Origin: an uncultured Collinsella sp. | GTDB taxonomy: Bacteria; Actinomycetota; Coriobacteriia; Coriobacteriales; Coriobacteriaceae | Direction of reading: 5' to 3' | DNA length: 53,674 nucleotides | Assembly (NCBI GenBank): GCA_959605475.1 | Contig: CAUHFS010000007.1 | Coordinates: forward strand, 1 to 53,674 | Shown here: positions 35,462-44,878 of the stretch, one piece after another | Position numbering within the stretch: position 1 is the first letter of the stretch | Layout: every line of letters starts with the position of its first letter | Notes under the pieces: generated by a model | What the model was told of the DNA's origin: nothing | What the model saw: the letters and a program-made list of their open reading frames with translations, nothing else | Databases searched by the model: none | Program-made: the position numbers and the translations under genes

Positions 35462-37243
35462 ATGCTGCTTACGCAAACGACAACGCCCGAGGACGTCAAG
35501 GCTCTCGATCGCGCCGAGCTTCCGCTGCTCTGCGGCGAGATCCGTCAGGCAATCCTCGAAAGCTCCGCCGCCGTCGGCGGGCACGTTGCCCCCAACCTGG
35601 GCGTCGTTGAGCTTACGGTCGCGCTCCATCGCGTGTTTAACTCCCCCATCGACAAGATTGTCTTTGACGTTTCGCACCAGACCTACGCCCACAAGGCGCT
35701 GACGGGGCGTGCGTACACTTATATCAATCCGGAGCGTTATGGTGAGGCTTCTGGCTTTGCCAATCCCGACGAGTCCGAGCACGACCTGTTCGCCATGGGC
35801 CATACCTCCACGTCGGTGAGCCTGGGCTGCGGCCTTGCCCACGCGCGCGACCTGGCGGGCGATGCGTACAACGTCATCACCATCATTGGCGACGGTTCGC
35901 TTTCGGGCGGTCTGGCGTTTGAGGGCTTTAACAATGCCGCCGAGCTCGACAGCAACCTGATCATCATCGTCAACGATAACGACCAGTCCATTGCCGAGAA
36001 CCATGGCGGCCTGTATCGCAATCTGGCCGAGCTGCGCGCCAGCAACGGCACCTGTGAGCGCAACGTTTTCCGCGCGATGGGGCTCGACTACCGCTATCTG
36101 GACGCCGGTAACGATGTGTTGGCCCTAGTCGACGCGCTGCAGGAACTGCGCAATATCGATCATCCCATCGTGCTGCACGTCTCCACCGCCAAGGGCAAGG
36201 GCTTTGAGCCGGCCCAGAGCGACCCCGAGCGCTGGCACCACGTGGGTCCGTTTGACATGGCGACTGGGCGCAAGCTCTGCCCGGGCCATCCGAGCGAGCC
36301 CGCACCGCGCACCTATGCCGACATTACGGGCGAGGCGCTCAGCGCCGCCATCGAGCACGATCCGCAGGTCGTGGGCATCACGGCCGCCACGCCCTACATC
36401 ATGGGCTTTACACCCGAGCTTCGCGCCGCGGCAGGCAAGCAGTTTGTTGACGTGGGCATTGCCGAGGAGCACGCCGTGACCTTTGCCACCGCGCTTGCGC
36501 GCTCGGGCGCCAAGCCAGTCTTTGGTGTGTACGGCACGTTTTTGCAGCGCGCCTACGACGAGCTGTGGCACGACCTGTGCCTCAACGATGCCCCGGCGAC
36601 GATCCTAGTGTTTGGCGCATCAATCTTTGGCACTACGTCCGAGACGCACCTCTCGTTCTTTGATATTTCCATGCTTGGCGGTCTTCCCAACATGCGCTAC
36701 TTGGCGCCGGCCTGCATGGAGGAATATCTGTCCATGCTGAGCTGGTCGCTCGACCACCGCGAGCATCCTGTAGCAATCCGTGTACCGGGCATTGGCCTGG
36801 TAAGCCGCCCCGACCTGGCGCCTGCCGAAGACACCGACTACAGCGCCGTTCGCTACAACGTGGTGCGCCAGGGCCGCGACGTGGCCGTGCTCGCACTTGG
36901 CGACTTCTTTGAGCTGGGCGAGCGCGTGGCAAATCGCTTGGCTGCCGAGTACGGCATCGAGGCCACGCTCGTCAACCCTCGCTTTGCAACCGAGCTTGAC
37001 CGCGAGTTCCTCGACAGCCTTGCCGCCGAGCATCGCGTTGTCGTCACCCTCGAGGACGGCATCTTGGACGGCGGCTGGGGCGAGCGCGTCGCGTGCTATC
37101 TGGCCTGCACGCCTGTGCGCACGCACACCTTCGGCATCGCCAAGGGCTTCCCCGACCGCTACGACCCCAACGAGCTGCTCGCTCAGAACGGCATGACGGT
37201 CGAGAACATGGCTGCCGAAGCCGTAAGGCTACTGAACGAGTAA
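35462..37243 (+). CDS. dxs: 1-deoxy-D-xylulose-5-phosphate synthase
   Basis: Dxs joins pyruvate and glyceraldehyde-3-phosphate, with thiamine diphosphate, as the first step of the MEP isoprenoid route. The 593-residue protein has all three transketolase-like domains: GGHVAPNLG (H41), SHQTYAHK, GHTSTSVS, the thiamine-binding GDGSLSGGLAFEGFNN with NDND, then VDVGIAEEHAVTFATALA with the catalytic Glu, and a C-terminal domain ending GMTVENMAAEAVRLL. It is about 25-40 residues shorter than the commonest form, mainly between the first and second domains. GGAG lies 11 bases before the ATG. A strong terminator follows. Confidence 0.93.
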   Translation: MLLTQTTTPEDVKALDRAELPLLCGEIRQAILESSAAVGGHVAPNLGVVELTVALHRVFNSPIDKIVFDVSHQTYAHKALTGRAYTYINPERYGEASGFANPDESEHDLFAMGHTSTSVSLGCGLAHARDLAGDAYNVITIIGDGSLSGGLAFEGFNNAAELDSNLIIIVNDNDQSIAENHGGLYRNLAELRASNGTCERNVFRAMGLDYRYLDAGNDVLALVDALQELRNIDHPIVLHVSTAKGKGFEPAQSDPERWHHVGPFDMATGRKLCPGHPSEPAPRTYADITGEALSAAIEHDPQVVGITAATPYIMGFTPELRAAAGKQFVDVGIAEEHAVTFATALARSGAKPVFGVYGTFLQRAYDELWHDLCLNDAPATILVFGASIFGTTSETHLSFFDISMLGGLPNMRYLAPACMEEYLSMLSWSLDHREHPVAIRVPGIGLVSRPDLAPAEDTDYSAVRYNVVRQGRDVAVLALGDFFELGERVANRLAAEYGIEATLVNPRFATELDREFLDSLAAEHRVVVTLEDGILDGGWGERVACYLACTPVRTHTFGIAKGFPDRYDPNELLAQNGMTVENMAAEAVRLLNE

Positions 37244-37281
37244 AAAACCTCCGCAAGGGAAGCACCCCTGCGGAGGTTTTT
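37243..37281 (+). terminator. Terminator of dxs
   Basis: AAAAACCTCCGCA (37243-37255) pairs with TGCGGAGGTTTTT (37269-37281), a 13-bp stem immediately after the stop, followed by more T-rich sequence. Confidence 0.9.
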
Positions 37282-37299
37282 ATTTTCGCGGCGCGATTA

Positions 37300-37517
37300 T
37301 CTCAATCTGTAACATCTAGGGCTCGAATTCCCGTCTAACTGTTACAGATCTAGACAAGACGTCTTAGTCCCTGACCTTTGTCTCAATCTGTAACAGATAG
37401 AGACCTTTTGGCCGCCTAACTGTTACAGATCGAGACATTCAAATCCCCCTAAGGATAAAATCTCGATCTGTAACAGTAAGAACCCATTTCCTCGTCTAGA
37501 TGTTACAGATTGAGACA
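37300..37517. repeat. Six alternating copies of a TGTAACAG-type repeat
   Basis: Copies at 37300-37319, 37335-37356, 37379-37400, 37416-37437, 37461-37480 and 37496-37517 alternate between the TCTCAATCTGTAACA orientation and its reverse complement TGTTACAGATTGAGA. The outermost two are exact inverse complements over 20 bases (37300-37319 and 37496-37515). Adjacent copies are 15-23 bases apart and the sequences between them differ. There is no gene in the stretch. Confidence 0.85.
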
Positions 37518-37547
37518 AAACAACGAGACCGGCCGCCGTACCAGCCC

Positions 37548-37586
37548 AAACCACCACAAAGGTGCCTGTCCCCTTTTTGGTGGTTT
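37548..37586 (+). repeat. CCTGTCCC-type hairpin repeat, copy 5
   Basis: AAACCACCACAAAG (37548-37561) pairs with CTTTTTGGTGGTTT (37573-37586) with one mismatch; the loop is GTGCCTGTCCC, as in copy 4. Confidence 0.8.
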
Positions 37587-37742
37587 TAGGTCACGGTCGG
37601 CGCGAAAAACGAATAACCGTTCATACGCGATCTCCTTACTTATATATGTGTCGCGCTGCCGCCATTATAGCGACCGCTGCGAGCGATCATGCCGTCTGCA
37701 AAACCCTATCTCAGCAGCAATAACCGACGTTTCCCCAGATAA

Positions 37743-37801
37743 AACCTGCCAAAATAAACCTGTCCCTTTTTGGTAGGTAAACCTGTCCCTTTTTGGTAGG
37801 T
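37743..37801 (+). repeat. CCTGTCCC-type hairpin repeat, copy 6 with tandem half-copy
   Basis: AACCTGCCAAAA and TTTTTGGTAGGT form the stem around TAAACCTGTCCC (37743-37778). Directly after it the loop and right arm are repeated (37779-37801), suggesting slippage or partial duplication. Confidence 0.8.
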
Positions 37802-37843
37802 ACAATAACCCATAAGGTAAGTATGTTTCTGAGTTATTTCGTG

Positions 37844-37873
37844 TTGACCCATTTGAGCGCGATAGGGTATAAC
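37844..37873 (+). promoter_or_regulatory. Promoter of the amino-acid ABC importer operon
   Basis: TTGACC (37844-37849) and TATAAC (37868-37873) are spaced by 18 bases, a good housekeeping-type promoter 44 bases before the lipoprotein start codon. Confidence 0.65.
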
Positions 37874-37916
37874 TCTACTCAACCGCTAGGGATTTTATTG
37901 AGAAAGGTGTTCTACC

Positions 37917-38912
37917 ATGAGCAAAAACCTCTCCCAGCAGGTCGTTCTCGACCGCCGCGGCTTTGTCGCCGCCACCTTCGCAACCGTCGCCGGCCTTGGT
38001 CTTGCCGGCTGCTCCGACACTAGCGCCGAGGCCGACAAGGGTTCCGCCGCCGGCTCCTCCAAGAGCCCCAATGATACCGAGGCTTCCACCACGCTCGACG
38101 CCAAGGCGTTCGACAAGCTCGTCGACAACGGCCCCAAGGCCGATAACGACGCCATCGCCGCCAGCACCTGGGCCACGGCCGTCAAGGACGCCGGCGTTTT
38201 TAAGATCGGTGGCGTTCAGACCTCCACGCTCTTCTCCCTCCTCAACGAGAAAGACGGTCAGACCCGTGGCTTCGATGCCGGCGTCGCGCAGCTTCTGTCC
38301 AACTACATCCTGGGCGAGAACAAGGTCGAGATCACCCAGGTGACCTCGGACACGCGCGAGTCCGTCCTGCAGAACGGCCAGGTCGACGCCGTCTTTGCCA
38401 CCTACACCATCACTGACGAGCGCAAGAAGCTCGTCTCCTTCGCCGGTCCCTACTACTACACCCAGCAGGCTATCCTAGTGCTCGCCGACAACGACGACAT
38501 CAAGAGCGTCGACGACCTGGCCGACAAGAACGTCGCCGTCCAGTCCGGCTCCAACGGCCCCGCCATCCTGGAGGAGTTCGCTCCCAAGGCCAGCCAGCAG
38601 GAGTTCAAGACCGACGAGGAGGCCCGCCAGGCACTCCAGCAGGGCCGCGTTGACGCCTACGTCATCGATAACAACATGCAGCAGAGCGCCCTGGTCCGCG
38701 AGCCCGGCAAGTACAAGATCGCCGGCAAGCCCTTCGGCAGCAAGGAGCCCTATGGCATCGGCCTGCCGCTCGATTCCGACGGTGTCGCCTTTGTCAACGA
38801 CTTCCTCAAGAAGATCGAGGACGACGGCACCTGGACCGAGCTGTGGCAGATCTGCATCGGCGACCGCACGGGCGACACCAACGTTCCCGAGCTGCCCGAG
38901 GTCGGCGCCTAG
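37917..38912 (+). CDS. Polar amino-acid ABC transporter substrate-binding lipoprotein
   Basis: A 331-residue solute-binding protein of family 3 (glutamate/glutamine/aspartate type). The signal region reads LDRRGFVAATFATVAGLGLAGC: a lipobox LAGC with C32, plus an RRGFV motif suggesting possible Tat export. After a Ser/Ala-rich linker come the binding domain segments GVQTSTLFSLLNEKDG, RGFDAGVAQLLSNYI, YTITDERKKLVSFAGPYYYTQQAILV and PYGIGLPLDSDGVAFVNDFL. GAAAGG precedes the ATG. It heads an operon with two permeases and an ATPase. Substrate preference (glutamate or glutamine) is inferred from family resemblance. Confidence 0.93.
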   Translation: MSKNLSQQVVLDRRGFVAATFATVAGLGLAGCSDTSAEADKGSAAGSSKSPNDTEASTTLDAKAFDKLVDNGPKADNDAIAASTWATAVKDAGVFKIGGVQTSTLFSLLNEKDGQTRGFDAGVAQLLSNYILGENKVEITQVTSDTRESVLQNGQVDAVFATYTITDERKKLVSFAGPYYYTQQAILVLADNDDIKSVDDLADKNVAVQSGSNGPAILEEFAPKASQQEFKTDEEARQALQQGRVDAYVIDNNMQQSALVREPGKYKIAGKPFGSKEPYGIGLPLDSDGVAFVNDFLKKIEDDGTWTELWQICIGDRTGDTNVPELPEVGA

Positions 38913-39001
38913 GTAATACGCCTAGTAACGGCCGCTACGAAACCATATGGAAACGCATGATGCGCTTTATTGCGGTAAACTGTTTCCTCACTGAGTTGTC
39001 A

Positions 39002-39025
39002 GGGCTTCCGTACACACGGGAGCCC
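39002..39025 (+). terminator. Hairpin between binding-protein and permease genes
   Basis: GGGCTTCCGT (39002-39011) pairs with ACGGGAGCCC (39016-39025) with one mismatch, followed by CTTTCC. A weak terminator here would let the binding protein be made in excess over the membrane components. Confidence 0.55.
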
Positions 39026-39050
39026 CTTTCCTTATCGGCGGGAGGTCCGC

Positions 39051-39710
39051 ATGAGTCTCTCCGAGCTCTGGTCGCTCTATGGCCAGAACTATATCGACGC
39101 CCTGCTAGCAACCTGGGGCATGACGCTTGAGTCGTTTGCCATCGCCATGGTGCTGGCCGTCGCTGTCACCGTGATGCGCGTGTCGCCGCTCAAGCCGCTG
39201 CGCGTCTTTGGCGACCTGTATGTCCAGGTCTTCCGTAACATCCCCGGCATCGCGCTACTCATCATCGTCGTCTATGCGCTGCCGCCGCTCAAGGTCGTCC
39301 TGCCCTACCGCACCTGCGTCATCGTCGCCACAGTGCTCTTGGGTTCTGCCTTTGGCTCCGAGAACTTTATGAGCGGCATCAACACCGTCGGTGTCGGCCA
39401 AGTGGAAGCCGCCCGCTCGCTGGGCATGAGCTTCAGCCGTATCCTCGCCAAGATCGTGATTCCGCAGGCGCTGCGTTCGAGCGTGCTGCCCATGACCAAC
39501 CTTTTTATCGCCGTCATGCTCACCACCGCGCTCGGCAGTCAGGTGCCGCTTAAACCGCAGGAGCTCACCGGCGTGGTGAGCTATATCAACACGCGCTCGC
39601 TCGGCGGCGTCGCCGCGTTCTTTATCTCGGCGCTCGGCTACCTGGGCACGGCCTTTGTGGTGAGCCACATTGGCAACTATATCGATAAGAAGGTGAGGAT
39701 CCTCCGATGA
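39051..39710 (+). CDS. Amino-acid ABC transporter permease 1
   Basis: A 219-residue membrane subunit of the polar amino-acid uptake family. It has about five spans, with the family opening TWGMTLESFAIAMVLAVAVTV, the VQVFRNIPGIALLIIVVYALP pattern, and the ATPase-contact EAA loop VEAARSLGMSFSRILAKIVIPQALR (about 118-142). GGAGG precedes the ATG. The stop overlaps the next permease start (ATGA, four bases), showing coupled translation. The two permeases differ and would form a heterodimer. Confidence 0.94.
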   Translation: MSLSELWSLYGQNYIDALLATWGMTLESFAIAMVLAVAVTVMRVSPLKPLRVFGDLYVQVFRNIPGIALLIIVVYALPPLKVVLPYRTCVIVATVLLGSAFGSENFMSGINTVGVGQVEAARSLGMSFSRILAKIVIPQALRSSVLPMTNLFIAVMLTTALGSQVPLKPQELTGVVSYINTRSLGGVAAFFISALGYLGTAFVVSHIGNYIDKKVRILR

Positions 39711-40540
39711 GCAAACATTCCTCCCCTGCACTTACCATGCGCGATGCGCTCTACGAGGCTCCCGGCCCCAAGATGCGCGCCAAGATTCGCATCGGCACCG
39801 CCATCTCGCTTGTCGCCGTCGCCGCGCTTGTCGTCCTCGTGCTGCAGCGCTTTTATGTGACCGGTCAGCTTTCAGTCCACTATTGGTATTTCTTTACGCA
39901 CCTCACCACCTGGAAGTTCCTGCTTGCCGGCTTTGAGGGCACCGTTAAAGTCGCACTCACCGCCGGCGCCATCGCGCTGGTGCTGGGCTTAGCCCTTATG
40001 CTCGGCCGCACCAGCGACATCAAGCCGCTGCAGCTGGTCTGCCGCGTGCTCACCGATTTCTTCCGTGGCGTGCCGAGCCTGCTGTTCATCTACTTCTTCT
40101 TTTTGGTGCTGCCTCAGTACAAGATTTCACTGCCGTCGTTTTGGATGCTCACGCTTCCCGTCGCGCTCGCTGCAGCCGGCGTACTTGCCGAGATCTTCCG
40201 CGCCGGCGTCAACGCCGTGCCGCGCGGTCAGGTCGAGGCAGCCCAGGCGCTCGGTCTCTCCAAGGCCAAAATCACCTTTAAAATCGTGCTGCCGCAGGCG
40301 ATTCGTTTTATCATTCCGTCGTTGATTTCGCAGCTCGTGGTCGTAGTCAAAGACACCACTGTCGCCTACGTGGTGAGCTACCCCGACCTCATGCAAAACG
40401 CCCGCGTGCTCATTACCAACTACGACGCCCTCGTGTCGGTCTACCTGGTGATCGCGGTCATCTATATCCTCATCAACGTCGCGATCAACAAGGCCGCTGT
40501 CTACGTCTCGCACAAGACCGGCGCGACCATCATCCGCTAA
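39707..40540 (+). CDS. Amino-acid ABC transporter permease 2
   Basis: A 277-residue second permease subunit. It has a longer N-terminal region (a soluble start and first span at about 27-47) before the permease core GFEGTVKVALTAGAIALVLGLAL, TDFFRGVPSLLFIYFFF, and the EAA loop VEAAQALGLSKAKITFKIVLPQAIR (about 176-200). The C-terminal span is followed by a short basic tail. It overlaps the previous gene by four bases and precedes the ATPase by 36 bases, completing a heteromeric permease. Confidence 0.94.
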   Translation: MSKHSSPALTMRDALYEAPGPKMRAKIRIGTAISLVAVAALVVLVLQRFYVTGQLSVHYWYFFTHLTTWKFLLAGFEGTVKVALTAGAIALVLGLALMLGRTSDIKPLQLVCRVLTDFFRGVPSLLFIYFFFLVLPQYKISLPSFWMLTLPVALAAAGVLAEIFRAGVNAVPRGQVEAAQALGLSKAKITFKIVLPQAIRFIIPSLISQLVVVVKDTTVAYVVSYPDLMQNARVLITNYDALVSVYLVIAVIYILINVAINKAAVYVSHKTGATIIR

Positions 40541-40576
40541 CGCTTTATTATTTCGAGTCATAAGGAGCCGAGCACC

Positions 40577-41341
<765 letters not shown>

Positions 41342-41428
41342 CCAGCCACCCCGTGGGACAAATCCATTGAAAGTGTTGTCCTACGTCTCTCATGCGCCCT
41401 GTCACCTTTAGATTCGAAAGCAACACCT

Positions 41429-42238
41429 ATGATCGGAACTCGCACTTCATCGTCATACACCCCGCACGTCGACGTCGATCCCGCCGACCGCCCGCTCATC
41501 CTCGTCGCGCCGCGTTGGGAAGAGGCAAAGCCGTTTTTAAGCGAGACGCTCTCCCCCAACGAGGAAATCGCAAGTGTCTTTGTCGATGCCATCCTTGCCG
41601 CCGGCGGCCTGCCGCTGCAGATGTCCATCACCGAGGACATTGAGGTCATCCGTCATTACGTCGATATCGCCGACGGCATCGCCATTCCCGGCGGCCCCGA
41701 TGTCAATCCCAAACGTTGGGGCGATGATCGACCCTACGACCCCACCCTCTGCTGTGAGATCCGCGATAGCTTTGAGTTTAAGCTGGTCGGCGAGGTGCTC
41801 CGCGCCAAAAAGCCGCTCTTTACCACCTGCCGCGGCACGCAGTTGCTCAATGTCGCCACTGGCGGCACTCTGTGCATGGACGTGCCGAGCCTGGGCGCTC
41901 GCGAGGGCCGCACACAGTGGCGCCATACCCACGTGCTCAACGATCCCGTGCACCCTGTCGAGGTCATGCCGGGCTCGCTGCTGGAGCGCGCGCTTGGCGG
42001 CCACAGACTGATCCAGACCAACTCGGCACATCACTGCTGCGTCGATCGTCTGGGTAAAAGCACGCGCTTGGTCGCCAAGGCAACCGACGGTGTTCCCGAG
42101 TGCATCGAGGTCGAAGGCCAACCATTCTGTCTAGGCGTGCAATGGCATCCCGAGTACACGTGGAAGACGCTCGAAACCGACTTTAACCTGTGGAAGTCGT
42201 TTGTCGAGGCGGCGGCAAAGGTAAAGCAGGCCCGCTAG
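41429..42238 (+). CDS. Class I glutamine-amidotransferase-like peptidase C26 (gamma-glutamyl hydrolase type)
   Basis: A 269-residue enzyme with the glutamine-amidotransferase fold. The catalytic triad is visible: C134 in FTTCRGTQLLN, and H240 and E242 in GVQWHPEYTW; IAIPGGPDVNPKRWG is the family's oxyanion-side loop. Relatives cleave gamma-glutamyl bonds, for example in gamma-glutamyl-GABA or folate polyglutamates. It follows the amino-acid importer on the same strand by 87 bases, so it may provide or process glutamate-containing substrates (inference). The ribosome site is weak, so the first 20 residues, which are not conserved, are uncertain. Confidence 0.9.
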   Translation: MIGTRTSSSYTPHVDVDPADRPLILVAPRWEEAKPFLSETLSPNEEIASVFVDAILAAGGLPLQMSITEDIEVIRHYVDIADGIAIPGGPDVNPKRWGDDRPYDPTLCCEIRDSFEFKLVGEVLRAKKPLFTTCRGTQLLNVATGGTLCMDVPSLGAREGRTQWRHTHVLNDPVHPVEVMPGSLLERALGGHRLIQTNSAHHCCVDRLGKSTRLVAKATDGVPECIEVEGQPFCLGVQWHPEYTWKTLETDFNLWKSFVEAAAKVKQAR

Positions 42239-42275
42239 CTCGCGAACCACTCAGGTTAAAGCCTCCTAAGCCGGG

Positions 42276-42309
42276 GGGGGGCGGACACCAGCTACGGTGC
42301 CCGCCCCCC
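42276..42309 (+). terminator. Terminator after the C26 peptidase gene
   Basis: GGGGGGCGGACACC (42276-42289) pairs with GGTGCCCGCCCCCC (42296-42309) with one mismatch, followed by TGTATTT. The homopolymer of G (42273-42281) could be miscounted in assembly. Confidence 0.8.
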
Positions 42310-42349
42310 TGTATTTGATATGCTCGGTATGATTATCCCTCACAAACAA

Positions 42350-43168
42350 TCAGAGAAATCTCGACCGCAATCGGTCTACGGTAAAGCAGATGGCAACAAC
42401 GCTTGCTACGTTTATGAGACAGTCAATTAAAATCGAAATGCATTGACCATTCCCCAACGGGGTCACGCCGCAAATCCACATGAGCATCGAGGCTGGAAGC
42501 GGAAGCATGGAATTGGCCCCGATCTGTATGTAGATCGCTACGACGTTGACAAGCAACAGCATGCCAATCGGACCGAAGCCGGACCCAAAATAGGAAACAA
42601 CGATTACGCAAGAAACCACGTATGCAAGGCAGGCAGCGGCAGCAAGAACAAGTCGATAGCAAAATACATGCAGGTTGAAATACTGCTGAGCATCCGAAAC
42701 GATTGCGCAGTTAAGACAGTACAAAACGACACTCGACAGGACAAACGCGCCCAAAAGGGCAAAAGAAGATAGCACCACTCGCGCAACGATAGCGCACACA
42801 CGCTTCCCTCCCCGAGCCTCCGACAACCCCCACGGTTCCTCGACAAAGCCCGAACTGACAAAGCGCGGCACAATGCAAGCCGCGATGAACGGAAAGAACA
42901 ATGCATGGGCCAACGGGGCTACGTTGAACAGCAGACTGCGAAAAACCTCTGCATTGCCAAATAGAAGGACATCCTCCGCCGATAGCCGAAGCGTCGGGTC
43001 TGGGAAAAAACCCAAGAAACTGTTCTCACGGAGGCTACAGAACCACATCGGGAAAGAATTAAGCTGCAATATCACCATGTACGCATAAATTACCAGGATT
43101 AAGGCGTACGCCCATTTGCTCACATGCTTCAATTCTGACTGGAGAAGTCTTTTAATCTGACGAGCCAT
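42350..43168 (-). CDS. ABC-2-type permease subunit (second)
   Basis: A 272-residue membrane protein with about six hydrophobic segments: near 18-37, 80-100, 128-150, 165-195, 205-225 and 240-262. It has no strong motif of its own but lies last in a three-gene operon with an ABC ATPase and another permease, and resembles bacteriocin- or lantibiotic-type ABC-2 permeases in size and layout. The ATG at 43168 has GGGGGTG eight bases upstream; a GTG three codons earlier is possible. It overlaps the previous gene by 17 bases. Codon use is AT-richer than the surrounding chromosome. Confidence 0.8.
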   Translation of the reverse strand: MARQIKRLLQSELKHVSKWAYALILVIYAYMVILQLNSFPMWFCSLRENSFLGFFPDPTLRLSAEDVLLFGNAEVFRSLLFNVAPLAHALFFPFIAACIVPRFVSSGFVEEPWGLSEARGGKRVCAIVARVVLSSFALLGAFVLSSVVLYCLNCAIVSDAQQYFNLHVFCYRLVLAAAACLAYVVSCVIVVSYFGSGFGPIGMLLLVNVVAIYIQIGANSMLPLPASMLMWICGVTPLGNGQCISILIDCLINVASVVAICFTVDRLRSRFL

Positions 43169-43976
43169 TGAGCACACCCCCAGCGCGAAAGCTCAAGAGA
43201 GCGTAAATCAATACCGATAGACAGCTGGCTGCCACGCCATATCCCAGAAGCGTCAGCTGCCCCATATCGCTATACCCAAGGGCACATCCGACTCCAAGGT
43301 ACGGCCCCGGAAGAAAGAAAATCCATCGCAAGGACGGTATGGGCGTCTGAAGGTAAGTTCCGTAGAGCGTCAAGCTCATGACAAATCCGATAATTATCGC
43401 AGCCCCGCTCAATACAGCGCTGCCTGTAATCCGATAGATGGTCACCGTCTCCAGCGCAATCGATATCACCAATACGGCGTTAATCATCATTGCGGGCAAA
43501 AATGCAGCCAGCATGCTATGCGCATAGTTTTGCCCTCCACGTGTTATCGCGATTGCAAACAGAAGAAGGCAAAGCGCACTATATGCTGCGCCGATTATTA
43601 AAGCAGACGAAAGTACATGTGCCAGAGCCCCGTTAAAGCGGGCAAGACCTCTTGCTGAAGAAATTCGGCATCCCTCTTCATAGCCGCGCTCCTGTAAAAT
43701 CGCCAGGCAAACGATGAGCGGAACGAACAGAGAGGTGCCGGCAAAGGCGCTACGCACAAGGGACTCATCGGGTGCAGAAGGATCGATTACATTCCAGCAG
43801 AAGCCAATATCCTCCCCAAAAACGCTATTGCCAAAGGCGAGCAACGTTGTTCCGCTTTTTAGAAAGACACCGAAGAGAAGGCCGAACGCCAGCATAAGCG
43901 CAAGACCAAACTTCGCCGGAAACATCCTGTGCAAACGCATCATATCTGCCTTTATGGGATGGATCGCCCGCTTCAT
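43152..43976 (-). CDS. ABC-2-type permease subunit (first)
   Basis: A 274-residue membrane protein with six predicted spans (about 23-42, 82-97, 118-140, 152-175, 184-205 and 240-262) and a positively charged N terminus. The segment LQERGYEEGCRISSARG just after the second span resembles the substrate-export permeases of lantibiotic-immunity-like transporters. Its ATG overlaps the ATPase stop (ATGA, four bases). With the following permease it would form the membrane channel. The exported molecule is unknown; no peptide precursor gene was found nearby. Confidence 0.82.
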   Translation of the reverse strand: MKRAIHPIKADMMRLHRMFPAKFGLALMLAFGLLFGVFLKSGTTLLAFGNSVFGEDIGFCWNVIDPSAPDESLVRSAFAGTSLFVPLIVCLAILQERGYEEGCRISSARGLARFNGALAHVLSSALIIGAAYSALCLLLFAIAITRGGQNYAHSMLAAFLPAMMINAVLVISIALETVTIYRITGSAVLSGAAIIIGFVMSLTLYGTYLQTPIPSLRWIFFLPGPYLGVGCALGYSDMGQLTLLGYGVAASCLSVLIYALLSFRAGGVLNGSSD

Positions 43977-44734
43977 TGCGAGACCGCCTTCATCAAGCGC
44001 CTGTAATACTCTTTTAGGGATGGCGCCTCATCCCTTATGACGTCCATCGATTCCTTTTTCAGCAGTTCGCCGTCATGAAGAAACAGGCAGCTTGTTGCAA
44101 CCGATGCCAGCTCATCCAAATCATGACTAGAGATGAGCATGGTCTTACCCTGCTCTCGATTCAATCGGCCGATAAGGGTCCATATGCTCTCAATGCCCAG
44201 CGGGTCCAACCCATTTGCTGGCTCATCGAAAACTAGCAAGTCCGTGTCACCCAACAAAGCTGTAGCTATATCCAGCCGCCGTTTCATTCCCAGAGAAAAA
44301 CTGCCTACGCTCTTTTTTTCATCGATGTCCAGCCCGACTAGGCTCAAAACGCGAGGAATCTCACGCTTCTCATCGAGCCCCCATTCCGCACATCGGATCC
44401 GAAGATTCTCAGCCGCACTGAGAGATTGGTATGCTCCACTGGAATCTGGTACATAGCCGACACGCGTCCGCATCAGGCTAAGCTCTCTTTTTGACTTGCC
44501 TCCAAAGAGCTCCACGCTCCCCGACGATGGCTCACAGATGCCCAAGACGATTTTAATGAGCGTGCTTTTGCCCGCACCGTTTGCACCGACAAGGGCACAG
44601 AGCTCAGACTGATGCACCTCGAAGGAAACGTCATGCAAAACGCGCCGTTTCCCGTAGCGCTTTGATACTTTTGATAGCTTTATCGCTGATGCGTTCATTG
44701 GCCTCCCGTTCTGCTTGATAGCAAAACCGCTCAT
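43973..44734 (-). CDS. ABC exporter ATPase
   Basis: A 253-residue ATPase of the drug/lantibiotic export (CcmA-like) branch. Walker A is GANGAGKST, the Q-loop region is YVPDSSGAYQ, the signature is the variant FSLGMKRRLDIATALL, Walker B is LLVFDEPANGLDPLG and the H loop ISSHDLDELA. Two starts have ribosome sites: 44734 (AAGGGG) and 44698 (GGGAGG); the longer is given, and the first 12 residues are not conserved. The operon promoter is visible 30-65 bases upstream. Confidence 0.93.
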   Translation of the reverse strand: MSGFAIKQNGRPMNASAIKLSKVSKRYGKRRVLHDVSFEVHQSELCALVGANGAGKSTLIKIVLGICEPSSGSVELFGGKSKRELSLMRTRVGYVPDSSGAYQSLSAAENLRIRCAEWGLDEKREIPRVLSLVGLDIDEKKSVGSFSLGMKRRLDIATALLGDTDLLVFDEPANGLDPLGIESIWTLIGRLNREQGKTMLISSHDLDELASVATSCLFLHDGELLKKESMDVIRDEAPSLKEYYRRLMKAVSQ

Positions 44735-44769
44735 ATCGCCCCTTCTTTCCTTTATCGTTTTCCATAGTT

Positions 44770-44801
44770 GTTATTGTTTTTCGATAACTCGTATTTGTCA
44801 A
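44770..44801 (-). promoter_or_regulatory. Promoter and probable operator of the ABC exporter operon
   Basis: On the minus strand, TTGACA (44796-44801) is a perfect -35 box and AACAAT (44773-44778) a fair -10 box, with 17 bases between. The spacer and -10 contain TTATCGAAAAACAATA, which matches 14 of 16 bases of TTATCGAACAACGATA in the palindrome before the DUF2975 gene. GTTAT and ATAAC (44770-44788) form a dyad over the -10. Confidence 0.65.
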
Positions 44802-44810
44802 GATAATCTA

Positions 44811-44842
44811 AAAGAAAGAACCCGTGTTAGACACGAGTCCCT
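44811..44842 (-). terminator. Terminator of the DUF2975/HTH pair
   Basis: AAAGAACCCGTGT and ACACGAGTCCCTTC form an imperfect hairpin between the HTH stop and the exporter promoter, followed on the minus strand by TTCTTTCTTTT. Confidence 0.65.
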
Positions 44843-44878
44843 TCACGCTGATATTTCGTTTTAGTTGTTCGCCTTAAG

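Noticed and set aside
37300..37517. CRISPR-like array
   Set aside because: Copies alternate in orientation, vary in sequence and are unevenly spaced; no cas genes are present.
42273..42281. Run of nine G bases as a possible G-quadruplex
   Set aside because: It is one arm of a clear terminator hairpin with a matching C run, which explains it better.
44631..44765. 44-codon minus-strand reading (MENDKGKKGRYERF...) overlapping the exporter ATPase start
   Set aside because: No ribosome site, highly charged without leader-peptide features, and it overlaps the conserved ATPase in another frame.
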